From Kribbella capetownensis (lineage in GTDB: Bacteria; Actinomycetota; Actinomycetes; Propionibacteriales; Kribbellaceae): DNA of 64,000 nucleotides. Location of the stretch: positions 1,984,001 to 2,048,000 of the forward strand of contig NZ_SJKD01000001.1 in assembly GCF_004331485.1 (NCBI RefSeq). The letters run 5' to 3'. The first letter of the stretch is position 1. The number at the start of each line of letters is the position of its first letter. This document shows, piece by piece, positions 46,270-54,620 of this stretch. The translations under genes and the position numbers were made by a program. The notes beneath the pieces were generated by a model. The model had not been told where the DNA came from, did not search any database, and saw only the letters and a list, made by a program, of their open reading frames with translations.

Positions 46270-47249
46270 GGCGCTGTGCACCAGCCGTCGCGGTACGCCG
46301 CCCAGTTGGCCGGTGTGGCGGTGAAGTCGACGTACATGGCCAGACCGAAGTTCTGACGGTCCGAGTCGCCCAGTCCTAGGCGGGCGCCTCGGACTGCAGC
46401 CTCGACAGTCTCCGCATGGCCCCAGTGCGACGGGTTGCTCTCCCAGTACGCCGGCAGTCCCATGAGCAGGTCGGTGGACGCGGGAGTCACCTCCAGCGCG
46501 AGTTTGGTCTGCTTGGCGACATAGCCGCCGTACAACGAGTCCAGCGGCATGGCGGTGTCGTAGGACATCACTGCGATCTGGTCGACCCGGCGGGCGACCT
46601 CACCGAAGTACTCCTGTGACCACCACTTGTCGATCGGGATCCGGTGGAGCTGCCAGAGCGGGTCGATCTGGGCCGCCGCGACGGACAGGGGTGCGCCGAG
46701 GGCCCGGGTTGCGTCCAGCACGGCAAGGAAGCCCTTCGAACCGGACTTCACCGGCTCGAAGTCGTAGTGGATGCCCTGAAAGCCCTGGGCCAGAACAGCT
46801 TTCGCCGACGCAGCCACTCGGGTGCGCACCGCCGAGTCGTCCAGATCCATCCCCGGGTCCTTCCCCGGCTGTACGACGTCGCCCAGCCACGCCTGCAGGC
46901 GTACATCGGGAGCCGCGGTCCGCATCGCTGCCACGAACCAGCTGGCCTTGGGCGAGACCTTCGCCAACGGCAGTGAGCCGTCGTGCTCCAGCGGACCGGT
47001 GTGGACGTAGAGATCTCGGATGCCTGTGCCGTTGAGTTGCTGGGCCAGCGCGGTGACATCGGCTGCTGTCTTGCGTCCATCGACCCACGCGTGGCCGAGC
47101 CACAGGGCGTCGTTGTTGCGCGTCCGCGTGTCCGCTGCGGGCTCACCGACGTACTGCAGGCGCAACGACACCGGGTACGCCGACAGCAGGAGGATCAGAG
47201 CCAGCGCGATGACCACCAGGACCCGGCGTCTCCGCGACCAGCGGCTCAC
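46266..47249 (-). CDS. Membrane-anchored GH18-like (chitinase-type fold) protein
   Basis: This 327-residue protein has a basic start and one membrane helix (about residues 10-27). The outer domain resembles glycoside hydrolase family 18. The catalytic-site strand reads GIHYDFEP (Asp163, Glu165), a reduced form of DGxDxDxE that keeps the final acid. Activity is uncertain. It converges with the ABC-F gene (four-base overlap) and its start overlaps the upstream TetR stop. Confidence 0.65.
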   Translation of the reverse strand: MSRWSRRRRVLVVIALALILLLSAYPVSLRLQYVGEPAADTRTRNNDALWLGHAWVDGRKTAADVTALAQQLNGTGIRDLYVHTGPLEHDGSLPLAKVSPKASWFVAAMRTAAPDVRLQAWLGDVVQPGKDPGMDLDDSAVRTRVAASAKAVLAQGFQGIHYDFEPVKSGSKGFLAVLDATRALGAPLSVAAAQIDPLWQLHRIPIDKWWSQEYFGEVARRVDQIAVMSYDTAMPLDSLYGGYVAKQTKLALEVTPASTDLLMGLPAYWESNPSHWGHAETVEAAVRGARLGLGDSDRQNFGLAMYVDFTATPANWAAYRDGWCTAP

Positions 47250-47794
47250 GAACGCGGCTTCAGGCCGTCATAGACCAGGACCAGCATCCGATCGCGCACC
47301 TCCGGCGTCAGGCCGACCGCCGTGGCACCGCGGGAGGCCCCGATCAGCAGGGCATACACCTCAGCGAACTGCGCGTCCGCCCGTACTGCGCCGCTGCTCT
47401 GCGCCTGGGCGAGCAGTTTGTCGAAGGCCTCGCGCATGCCGGCCCCCGCCTCCTGCACACCCGTGCCGACGCCCGATCCGGCGGCGATCAGCGCCTCGCC
47501 GATCGCCAGCTTCGTCGCCGACTCCGCCACGACCTGGCTGAAGAACCCGAAGAACGCCGGCCCGGGATCGTCGCTCGCGGCCAGCTCCAGCGCGCGGTCG
47601 CGCAGCCGCTCCAGCCGCAGCGCCAGCACCGCCTCGAGCAGATCGACCTTGGTCGGGAAGTGCCGGAACACGGTCGCGATGCCGACGCCGGCCAGCTTGG
47701 CGACATCGTCGGTGGACGCGTTCGGCGACCGGCCGAACACCTCGTCCGCCGCGATCATGATCCGGGCCCGGTTGTCCCGCGCGTCTGCTCGCAC
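47246..47794 (-). CDS. TetR/AcrR family transcriptional regulator
   Basis: This 182-residue regulator has the N-terminal helix-turn-helix (NRARIMIAADEVFG, then DDVAKLAGVGIATVFRHFPTKVDLLEAVL) and a helical ligand-binding half. The GTG start follows AAGGGAGCAGG. It is divergent from the NTF2-like gene, with tandem repeats in the shared region that are likely its operator. Confidence 0.93.
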   Translation of the reverse strand: MRADARDNRARIMIAADEVFGRSPNASTDDVAKLAGVGIATVFRHFPTKVDLLEAVLALRLERLRDRALELAASDDPGPAFFGFFSQVVAESATKLAIGEALIAAGSGVGTGVQEAGAGMREAFDKLLAQAQSSGAVRADAQFAEVYALLIGASRGATAVGLTPEVRDRMLVLVYDGLKPRS

Positions 47795-47847
47795 CCTGCT
47801 CCCTTTCCTTGCCTTCAGCCTAGGAGACGCACCGGACCGGTTCGGGG

Positions 47848-47898
47848 TTGTAACCGAAGTTGTTACTCCGTATATTCGAAGTCATCACTCCGTTTAAT
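47848..47898 (+). promoter_or_regulatory. Promoter with two tandem 22-bp repeats (TetR operator)
   Basis: TTGTAA (47848-47853) and TATATT (47871-47876), 17 bp apart, form a good promoter for the NTF2-like gene. Two adjacent 22-bp direct repeats (47855-47876 and 47877-47898, 17 of 22 bases equal) cover the -10 and the start point. An inverted pair GTAAC / GTTAC flanks the first. Confidence 0.6.
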
Positions 47899-47915
47899 CT
47901 GTGAGGAACCAGAAC

Positions 47916-48371
47916 ATGACACCCGAAGAGGTCTTCCTGAAGCTGGTGCACGGCGTCGCCGACCGGGACTTCGCCGCGCTCCCCGAGCTGTACGCCGAGC
48001 AGACCGACGTACGGCATCCGATGAACCCGTTCGGTGATCACCCGCTGCGGTCCCGCGACGACCTGCGGCGGCACTTCGGCGGGATCGGTCCGAAGGTGAT
48101 GGAGGTGGTGCGGTTCCAGCCGGAGAACATCCGGGTCCACCAGACCACCGACCCGGAGGTGATCGTCGCCGAGCTCGACTACGCCGGCACAGTGCTCGCG
48201 ACCGGGGCGCCGTACCGCACGCCGTGCATCTTCGTCATGCGGATCCGCGACGGCCTGATCGTCGAGTCCCGCGACTACATCGACCATGTCACGAACATCC
48301 GGGCCCGCGGCCAGGCCGAAGAACTGATAGCAACTCTGTGGGAACCGGCCGGCGCCCCCGCCGCGTCGTAG
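47916..48371 (+). CDS. Nuclear transport factor 2 / SnoaL-like protein
   Basis: This 151-residue protein matches the SnoaL-like NTF2 fold (VHGVADRDFAALPELYAEQTDVRHPMNPFGDHPLRSRDDLRRHF). Such proteins bind or isomerise small hydrophobic substrates. ATG 47916 is chosen for GAGGA eight bases upstream. It is likely repressed by the divergent TetR. Confidence 0.85.
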   Translation: MTPEEVFLKLVHGVADRDFAALPELYAEQTDVRHPMNPFGDHPLRSRDDLRRHFGGIGPKVMEVVRFQPENIRVHQTTDPEVIVAELDYAGTVLATGAPYRTPCIFVMRIRDGLIVESRDYIDHVTNIRARGQAEELIATLWEPAGAPAAS

Positions 48372-48386
48372 TCCGCAGAGGCGCCG

Positions 48387-48428
48387 GATGGCCCCGGACC
48401 GAGGCAACTGAGCCCGCCCGGGGCCATC
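48387..48428. terminator. Bidirectional terminator between the NTF2-like gene and doxX
   Basis: A perfect 11-bp stem (GATGGCCCCGG / CCGGGGCCATC) with a 20-base loop lies between the convergent stops. Confidence 0.75.
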
Positions 48429-48436
48429 TCCAACTC

Positions 48437-48895
48437 TCACACCCGCAGCCGTACTGGCGAGGCGGCCAGGGCCTTGGCGGCGATCACCAGTCCGGCGGCC
48501 GCCAGCACGATGTCCTTCAGTACGTACTGCGCTTCCAGCGTCGGCGCACCCGGGAACAGGTCGCTGAAGAACAGCACCAGCGGCGACATGATCCCGACCA
48601 GCGAGAACCCCAGCACCAGCAGCCCGGTGCGCAGGAACCGGCCGGACACCAGCGTGAGTCCGATGAAGCACTCCATCACGGCGGTCAGCAGGACCGCGGA
48701 ACGGCCGTGGATGACGCCGAGTGTGAGCGTGTTGATGGTCCGCATCACCAGCGCCTCCGCCGGGCTCGCACCCGGGAAGAACTTCAGTACGCCGAAGATG
48801 AGAAAGATCAGTCCGAGACTGACCCGCAGGATGTCGACACTTTGCCGGCCGAGCCAGTCGGCCAGTCGATTTCCCTTGTACAGCAAGGCATTCAT
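48437..48895 (-). CDS. DoxX family membrane protein
   Basis: This 152-residue protein has four hydrophobic helices and the N-terminal pattern LRVSLGLIFLIFGVLKFFPG found in DoxX proteins. Such proteins are linked to thiol or oxidative stress in mycobacteria, but the activity here is unknown. ATG 48895 has GGGAGA upstream. The promoter region carries a small palindrome at 48912-48929. Confidence 0.85.
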   Translation of the reverse strand: MNALLYKGNRLADWLGRQSVDILRVSLGLIFLIFGVLKFFPGASPAEALVMRTINTLTLGVIHGRSAVLLTAVMECFIGLTLVSGRFLRTGLLVLGFSLVGIMSPLVLFFSDLFPGAPTLEAQYVLKDIVLAAAGLVIAAKALAASPVRLRV

Positions 48896-48911
48896 GGTGG
48901 TCTCCCTGTCG

Positions 48912-48929
48912 TGTTCGATATCACGAACA
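48912..48929. promoter_or_regulatory. Palindrome upstream of doxX
   Basis: TGTTCG and CGAACA form a perfect 6-bp inverted repeat with a 6-bp spacer, 17 bp before the doxX start. It is a possible operator, and no regulator gene is adjacent. Confidence 0.4.
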
Positions 48930-48996
48930 GACTCCCGAAAACCACCCAGGTGCCGCGTCGGGCAGCCGACGGCACTTCGGCTACCCCAGCCGCGGT

Positions 48997-49021
48997 AGGC
49001 CTCAGGGTGACCCTGAGGCCT
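48997..49021 (-). terminator. Terminator of the sulfatase operon
   Basis: A 25-bp near-perfect palindrome (12-bp arms AGGCCTCAGGGT / ACCCTGAGGCCT) begins 11 bases after the sulfatase stop. Confidence 0.8.
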
Positions 49022-49032
49022 GGGGGAGTAGG

Positions 49033-50376
49033 TCACTCGAGCCGGCGGCCGTCCAGCTTCAGCCGTCGTACCGTGGTCTCGGCGAAGCGGCCCCGGTCCC
49101 GGATGCCGGGGTACGACGCGACGGTCACGGTACGCCGTTCGATCCGCGCGACCTCGCGGATCAGCACCTCCCGCAACTCGGCGACGACCTCCCGATGCCC
49201 GGCACTGTCGATCAGGTTGTCCAACTCGTACGGGTCGGCGTCCAGGTCGTACAACGCGCGCTCCGCGTAGTGATCGGCGGCCGGTTCGTCGCCCGCGTCC
49301 GGCGCGATCACGTGGTACTTCCACCGCTCGGTCCGCAGCGCCCGCCCGACCTCCGTCTCACTGATCTGGATGAGTACGGCGTCCGACGTCGCCTCCCGGA
49401 GCGGTACGCCGTCCAAGTGGTCCGGCAACTCGATCCCGGCCGCATCCAGCAGGGTCGGTACGACGTCGACGGTGCTGACCGGATTGCTGACCCGCGATCC
49501 ACCTCGATACCCCGGACCCTCGACAACCAAGGGCACCCGGATCGATCCGTCGTGCGGTGACCGCTTGTACTCGCTGTTGCGCGTCTTGAAGTGGGAGCCG
49601 TGGTCGGAGGTGTAGAGGAGCAGAGTGTCGTCGGTGAGGTCCAGGCTGACCAGTGCGTCGCGCAGTCGCCCGAGACACTCGTCGACACGCTTGATCTGGC
49701 CGTAGTACCCGGCCGCGTGCCGATGCGCCGTACCCGGAAGGGACGCGAGGTCGGGTGGCAGCCACGCGCCGTTGTAGGTGTTCCGGTAGACCTCGGGGGC
49801 CGGGTAGTCGTCGTGCTCGTTCTGGTGGTGTGGCTCGATCAGCGAGATGAACAGCATGAACGGGCGGTCGTCTTCAGAGGCACGGGTGACGTAGCGGATC
49901 GCCGCGTCGGTCAACGCATCCGGCCGGTAGCCGGGCAGGAACACCGGCTCACCGTCCCCGTCGTACACGATGGTCCGGTAGGCGTCGGAGGTGAACTCCA
50001 GGATGTTCGCACCCAGCCAGAAGTCGTAGCCGCCTTGTTCAGCGGCCGGGACCGGGTCCTGCGTGCCGAGGTGCCACTTGCCGATGTAGGCGGTCTGGTA
50101 GCCGGCCGCACCGAACAGCCGGCCCAAGGTCGGCGCGTCAGTTGGCAGTGGCACGTTGTTGCGGTAGACGCCGGTGTTGGTCGGGTACATCCCAGTCTGC
50201 ATGGCGGCGCGTGCCGGAGCGCAGACGGGATTGGTGGTGCATGCCGTCTCGAACATGGTGCCGCGGTGGGCCATCAGGTCCAGGTTGGGCGTCAGGCCGA
50301 GCGGACTGCCGGCCGCGCCGACGGTGTCCCAGCGCTGCTGGTCGGTGAAGAAGACGATGACGTTAGGGCGCGTCAA
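49033..50376 (-). CDS. Sulfatase, Cys-type (formylglycine-dependent), cytoplasmic
   Basis: This 447-residue protein is a type I sulfatase of the alkaline-phosphatase superfamily. CAPAR at residues 52-56 is the formylglycine motif, so Cys52 must be converted by a maturase not in this window. N-terminal metal ligands are in FFTDQQRWD, and GKWHLG is present. The protein starts directly at the fold with no signal peptide, so it should act inside the cell. The TTG start lies seven bases after the upstream permease stop. It is the last gene of the LacI-ABC operon. Confidence 0.9.
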   Translation of the reverse strand: MTRPNVIVFFTDQQRWDTVGAAGSPLGLTPNLDLMAHRGTMFETACTTNPVCAPARAAMQTGMYPTNTGVYRNNVPLPTDAPTLGRLFGAAGYQTAYIGKWHLGTQDPVPAAEQGGYDFWLGANILEFTSDAYRTIVYDGDGEPVFLPGYRPDALTDAAIRYVTRASEDDRPFMLFISLIEPHHQNEHDDYPAPEVYRNTYNGAWLPPDLASLPGTAHRHAAGYYGQIKRVDECLGRLRDALVSLDLTDDTLLLYTSDHGSHFKTRNSEYKRSPHDGSIRVPLVVEGPGYRGGSRVSNPVSTVDVVPTLLDAAGIELPDHLDGVPLREATSDAVLIQISETEVGRALRTERWKYHVIAPDAGDEPAADHYAERALYDLDADPYELDNLIDSAGHREVVAELREVLIREVARIERRTVTVASYPGIRDRGRFAETTVRRLKLDGRRLE

Positions 50377-50383
50377 GAGGTAC

Positions 50384-51211
50384 TCATTTCAATCCGGAGA
50401 GCGCGATGCCCTCGACCAGGAACTTCTGCGTGATGACGAAGAAGAGGGCGGTGGGGACGAACAGGATCAGGGCGCCGGCCGCAGTGAGGTTCCACTGGGT
50501 GAAGTACTCCTGATTGAACAGGGTCAGCCCGATCGGCAGCGTGCGCATCTCGGTCCGGCTGGTGGCGATCAGCGGCCAGAGGAACTCGTTCCACTGGAAG
50601 ACGAACGTGAACAGGCCGAGCACGGCCAGCGCCGGCTTGCACTGCGGCAGGATCACCCGCAGGTAGATCCGGAACTCGCCCGCGCCGTCCACCCGGGCCG
50701 CCTCGATCAGCTCGTCCGGCAGCGGCTTGATGAACTGCCGCATCAGGAAGATGCCGTAGGCATCCATCAGGAACGGCACGATCAGGCCCTGGTAGCTGTC
50801 GATCCAGCCCAGGCTCGCGAAGATCGAGTAGATCGGCAGCATCCGGACGAAGAACGGCACCATCAGCGTGGACAGCACCGCCACGAACGCGATCCGTTTG
50901 CCGGGGAAGTCCATCTTCGCGAACACGTAGCCGACGAGCGGGTCGAAGATCAGGTGCGAGACCGTGATCGCGCCGGCCATCACGAAGCTGTTCAGGAAGA
51001 ACCGCTCGAACGGCGCCGCCTCGAACAACCGGGTGAAGTTGCCCCACTGCAGGTCCGCGGGCCACAGCACCGGATCGCCCGACTGCACCTCGGCGTCACT
51101 CTGCAAGGCCAGCACGATCATGTACAGCAGCGGCAGCACCGTGACCAGCCCGAGCGCGACCAGGACGACGTACGCCGCGATCCGGTCGCCGGGGAAGAGA
51201 CGTTCACGCAT
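50384..51211 (-). CDS. Carbohydrate ABC transporter permease (MalG type)
   Basis: This 275-residue permease has six membrane helices and the EAA loop ELIEAARVDGAGEFRIYLRVILP for contact with the ATPase. No ATPase gene is nearby; actinobacteria often use a shared one such as MsiK. ATG 51211 is chosen, overlapping the upstream permease stop by eight bases, with GGAGA upstream. An in-frame GTG at 51217 is possible. Confidence 0.92.
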   Translation of the reverse strand: MRERLFPGDRIAAYVVLVALGLVTVLPLLYMIVLALQSDAEVQSGDPVLWPADLQWGNFTRLFEAAPFERFFLNSFVMAGAITVSHLIFDPLVGYVFAKMDFPGKRIAFVAVLSTLMVPFFVRMLPIYSIFASLGWIDSYQGLIVPFLMDAYGIFLMRQFIKPLPDELIEAARVDGAGEFRIYLRVILPQCKPALAVLGLFTFVFQWNEFLWPLIATSRTEMRTLPIGLTLFNQEYFTQWNLTAAGALILFVPTALFFVITQKFLVEGIALSGLK

Positions 51212-52055
51212 TGGCACGGTCTCCGATCCGCAGCTGTGCCAGCGACAGCACGAGTACGACGAGCAGCAGCAGGACCGACAGTGCGGACGCGTAGCCGAAG
51301 TCGTTGTCGTTGAAGGCCACGATGAACAACCGGTGTGCGTAGAGCGAGGTCGCGTTGCCGGGGCCGCCGCCGGTCACGATGTACGGCAGGGCGAACTGCT
51401 GCAGCGTGCTGATCAATCCGATGATCGACACGAACAAGGTCGTTGGTGCCAGCAACGGAATGGTGATCGCGAAGAACCGGCGCCACGGACCGGCGCCGTC
51501 GATCCGCGCGGCCTCGTAGTACAGGCTCGGAATGCCTTGCAGACCGGCCAGGAACAACACCATTGTGTAGCCGGCCCCGGACCAGACTGTGATGCCGACG
51601 ATCGTCGCGAGTGGGTGAGTGCTGAGCCAGGTCTGGCCGGGCAGGCCGATTGCCTCAAGCAACCGGTTGAGGATGCCGACCTGCGGATCGAGGATGTTCC
51701 GCCAGAGCAGGCCGACGATCGACACCGAGGTCAGGTACGGGATCAGCAGGACCGAGCGGAAGAGCGTTCGCCCGGGCAGCGCCTGGTTGAGGATCACGGC
51801 CAGTCCGAGACCGACCGCCGTACCGACGACCAAGGTGCCGGCCGCGTAGGCGAGCGTGATCAGGAACGAGTGCAGTACTTCGGGATCGCCGAAGGCGCGG
51901 CTGAAGTTGCCCAGCCCAACGAACGAGACGCCGTCGGAGTCGTACAGGCCGGTCAGCAACTGGTTGCCGATCGGGAGGAAGAAGAGCAGGGCGAAGAACA
52001 GCACCGCCGGAGTCAGGAACAGCCAAGCCGTCAGCGCCTGCCGGCGACGGGTCAC
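51204..52055 (-). CDS. Carbohydrate ABC transporter permease (MalF type)
   Basis: This 283-residue permease has six membrane helices and the EAA loop YYEAARIDGAGPWRRFFAITIP. It begins VTRRRQALTAWLFLTPAVLFF, with the first helix directly after a basic start. The GTG start overlaps the stop of the binding-protein gene by four bases. Confidence 0.92.
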   Translation of the reverse strand: MTRRRQALTAWLFLTPAVLFFALLFFLPIGNQLLTGLYDSDGVSFVGLGNFSRAFGDPEVLHSFLITLAYAAGTLVVGTAVGLGLAVILNQALPGRTLFRSVLLIPYLTSVSIVGLLWRNILDPQVGILNRLLEAIGLPGQTWLSTHPLATIVGITVWSGAGYTMVLFLAGLQGIPSLYYEAARIDGAGPWRRFFAITIPLLAPTTLFVSIIGLISTLQQFALPYIVTGGGPGNATSLYAHRLFIVAFNDNDFGYASALSVLLLLVVLVLSLAQLRIGDRANA

Positions 52056-53323
52056 AGCGCCGCCCCGGCCTGCTTGCGGAAGTCGGCGAGGGTCTGCTCG
52101 ACCGGCGCGTGCTGGATGATCATCTGCTGGTAGGCCTTCTTCCACAGCTCGTTGATCTGGGCGGCCTTCCCGCTCGCGGACAGTGCGATGTCCTGTTTCG
52201 CCACCACAGCAAGGGATTTCGCGATGGTGGCCAGGCTCGGATCCGCGGCGACGGCGGGGTCGGCGGCCCAGCTCTTGCGCGGCATCGACATGCCGGCTTC
52301 CTTGGTGGCGGCCAGTTCGACCTTCACCGCGGCGAGCTTGGTGATCAGTTCCCACGACAGCTTGGGGTCCTTGGCCTTCGCCGGGATCATCAGGCCGGAT
52401 CCGGCCATCGCGGCGGACTGGACCGCGCCGGTCAGCGGTACGGCGACGCCGAGGTCGATGTCCGGACTGCCCTGCCGGATCGGACCGATATCCCATGGCC
52501 CGGACACGAACATCGCCGCACGCTTGGCGGAGAAGAGCTTCTGCGGTCCGGAGTAGTCGGTCGTCGCCACCGGCGCGGGGGAGACCTTGTGAGTGAAGAT
52601 CAGGTCCTGCATCCACTGCAGGGCCTTGAGAGCTCCGTCCGCCGGCATCATGAACTGCTTGGCGCCGGCGTTGCTGAAGTCCACGCTCTGCTGGTTGTAA
52701 TACGGCGCCGCGTAGCTCGGGTCCGAGTTGAGCGCGCAGCCGCTGACCTTGTCCTTGGTGGTGGCCTTCGCGATCTCCAGGAACTCCTCCCAGTTGGTCG
52801 GCGGCTTGTCGAAACCGGCGGCCGACAGCATCCCCTTGTTGTAGAAGAGCAGGCCGTTCGCGGTCAGGTGCAGCGGGATCGAGTACGTCTTGCCCTCGTA
52901 CTGCCGCGCCACCACGGCCTGGTCCAGGTAGTCGCCCGGGAAGCCGAACTCCTTGTCTCCGGCGGCGAAATCGTCCAGCGCCAGCACGTTGCCGGCCAGC
53001 CCGTACTGCGTCCCGGTCCCGGCGCTGACCTCCTCGACCAGGTCGGGCACGTTGCCGGACCGGAAGTCCGCGGTGAGTTTGGTGGTCAGGTCCGGCCACT
53101 GGAACTTCTGCCAGTTCATCTGCAGGTCGTGGTCCTTGCCGAACTGGTCGATCACTTCCTTGTAGGCCTGGTAGCCGTGGCCGGCGTTCCAGTAGATGGT
53201 GAACGTCCGGGCGTCCTGCTTCTTCGCCGCCGGAGTGGCCGGCGAGCAGGCCGTGCCGACCGCGCCGAGCACGGTGGCACCCAGGCCGAGCTGGAGGAAC
53301 GAACGGCGGTTGAAGGAGGGCAT
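52052..53323 (-). CDS. Extracellular sugar-binding lipoprotein of the ABC transporter
   Basis: This 423-residue solute-binding protein (family 1) has a signal peptide with a twin-arginine motif (NRRSFLQLG) and a lipobox ending in Cys at about residue 26 (VGTAC). It should be exported by Tat and lipid-anchored. The mature part has the two-lobe binding fold. ATG 53323 is chosen for GAAAGG six bases upstream and a proper signal peptide. The ligand is unknown; the sulfatase suggests a sulfated sugar. Confidence 0.9.
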   Translation of the reverse strand: MPSFNRRSFLQLGLGATVLGAVGTACSPATPAAKKQDARTFTIYWNAGHGYQAYKEVIDQFGKDHDLQMNWQKFQWPDLTTKLTADFRSGNVPDLVEEVSAGTGTQYGLAGNVLALDDFAAGDKEFGFPGDYLDQAVVARQYEGKTYSIPLHLTANGLLFYNKGMLSAAGFDKPPTNWEEFLEIAKATTKDKVSGCALNSDPSYAAPYYNQQSVDFSNAGAKQFMMPADGALKALQWMQDLIFTHKVSPAPVATTDYSGPQKLFSAKRAAMFVSGPWDIGPIRQGSPDIDLGVAVPLTGAVQSAAMAGSGLMIPAKAKDPKLSWELITKLAAVKVELAATKEAGMSMPRKSWAADPAVAADPSLATIAKSLAVVAKQDIALSASGKAAQINELWKKAYQQMIIQHAPVEQTLADFRKQAGAAL

Positions 53324-53363
53324 GACAAACCTTTCGAATCGCATTCGGGCGTGACTGTGGGGG

Positions 53364-54365
53364 TTAGGCGGAGGCGCGGTGGTTCAGCACCCAGGGCATG
53401 GACAGCTCCCGGGCGGGCAGACTCGGATCGTCGATGCGTGCGAACAGCGCCTCGACCATTTCGGTGAAATCCAGTTGGTGCATGCCGACGCTGGTCAGCG
53501 GCGGCGCGGCGTACGTCGCCTCCCGGGTGTTGCCGGTACCGATCACGGCGAGGTCGTCCGGCACCTTGAAGCCGCGGTCCACGGCGGCCTGCAAGGCGGC
53601 GAACCCACCACGATCGGACTCCGAGACGATCGCGTCCGGTGGCGCGGGGGAGTCGAGGAGTTCGCGGACCACGACGACGGCGTCCTCGCGGGAAGCCGCG
53701 CCGACGCGAACCAGCGCTGGGTCGACCTCACGGCCGGCCTGCTGCAGGGCGTCGACGTACCCGAGGTATCTGTCGTCGTGGCTGCCGGTGTGGGAGAGGA
53801 ACGCGATCCGCTCGCGGCCTGCTTCGATGAGGTAGGTGGTTGCCTCTGACAGCGCTTGGCGGACGTTGTTGCGGACGATGTCGACGCCGGGCAGTTCGAG
53901 GTTGTCGCTGAAGGCCATCAGGGCGCGGGTGGAGCGCCGGGCCGCGGTGAGATCCAGGTCGTCGCTGAGGCCGGGGGTGAAGATCGCGCCGTCCACGTGG
54001 CCGCGGGTGATCACGCGCAACGACTGCGCTGCGCGGTCGATCCGTCGTACTGGAACCCCGATCACGGAGTAGCCGTGCTCGGCGGCGACGTCCTCGCACT
54101 CCCAGGTCAGCCGATCCAGCCACGGTCCGACGGGTGGGGCGTAGACGATCGCGATCAGCTCGGACCGCTGCCGGCGCAGACTGCGTGCGGCGGTGTTGCC
54201 CTTGTACCCGAGTTGCCGCGCGGCCTCTTCAACCCGCCGCCGCGTCGGCTCGGGCAGCGGGGTGGTCCGGTCCGCCCGCCCACTCAGCACATACGAACAC
54301 GTGGCCACCGACACCCCAGCAGCCTCCGCCACATCCCGCAGCGTCGTCCGGCCTTCCCTACTCAT
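53364..54365 (-). CDS. LacI family transcriptional regulator
   Basis: This 333-residue repressor has the LacI helix-turn-helix (TTLRDVAEAAGVSVATCSYVLSG, about residues 7-29), a hinge helix and the periplasmic-binding-like sensor. ATG 54365 is chosen because the HTH then starts at the normal place; a longer reading adds unrelated residues. It heads an operon with the binding protein 40 bases downstream. Its own start region has repeated ATTAACC half-sites. Confidence 0.93.
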   Translation of the reverse strand: MSREGRTTLRDVAEAAGVSVATCSYVLSGRADRTTPLPEPTRRRVEEAARQLGYKGNTAARSLRRQRSELIAIVYAPPVGPWLDRLTWECEDVAAEHGYSVIGVPVRRIDRAAQSLRVITRGHVDGAIFTPGLSDDLDLTAARRSTRALMAFSDNLELPGVDIVRNNVRQALSEATTYLIEAGRERIAFLSHTGSHDDRYLGYVDALQQAGREVDPALVRVGAASREDAVVVVRELLDSPAPPDAIVSESDRGGFAALQAAVDRGFKVPDDLAVIGTGNTREATYAAPPLTSVGMHQLDFTEMVEALFARIDDPSLPARELSMPWVLNHRASA

Positions 54366-54374
54366 GGTGAAAGC

Positions 54375-54437
54375 ATTAACCTGACCCCAGACCCCTATCA
54401 ATACCCCAAAGTTGGTTAATTTGCTACACATTAACCA
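54375..54437 (-). promoter_or_regulatory. LacI-type operator cluster upstream of the sulfatase operon
   Basis: TGGTTAAT and ATTAACCA form a perfect 8-bp inverted repeat spaced by 9 bp (54413-54437). A third half-site ATTAACC lies at 54375-54381, close to the LacI start and overlapping a possible -10. The 255-bp gap from 54366 to 54620 holds this cluster and otherwise nothing that I can assign. Confidence 0.6.
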
Positions 54438-54620
54438 GAACAGGTTGCTGGGGATGCGCGAAAGGACGCCGCTCCGCGGCAGCTGTTCCTCGGGCCGCCT
54501 ACGGCGGAGGGCGCCAAGCCATGACACGGGTCAGGTGATCGGCGCACACCCAGGTGAGCACCTGTAGAGCACACCCCGCAGGACCCGCCCGCAACTGCCG
54601 GGGGCGTGAACACCTCGTGG

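Noticed and set aside
49591..50433. Plus-strand open frames opposite the sulfatase and permease genes
   Set aside because: Val/Gly/Arg-rich shadows without domains; the minus-strand genes are well supported.
54366..54527. N-terminal extension of the LacI regulator
   Set aside because: It would translate the operator region and place unrelated residues before the helix-turn-helix, which normally starts the protein.
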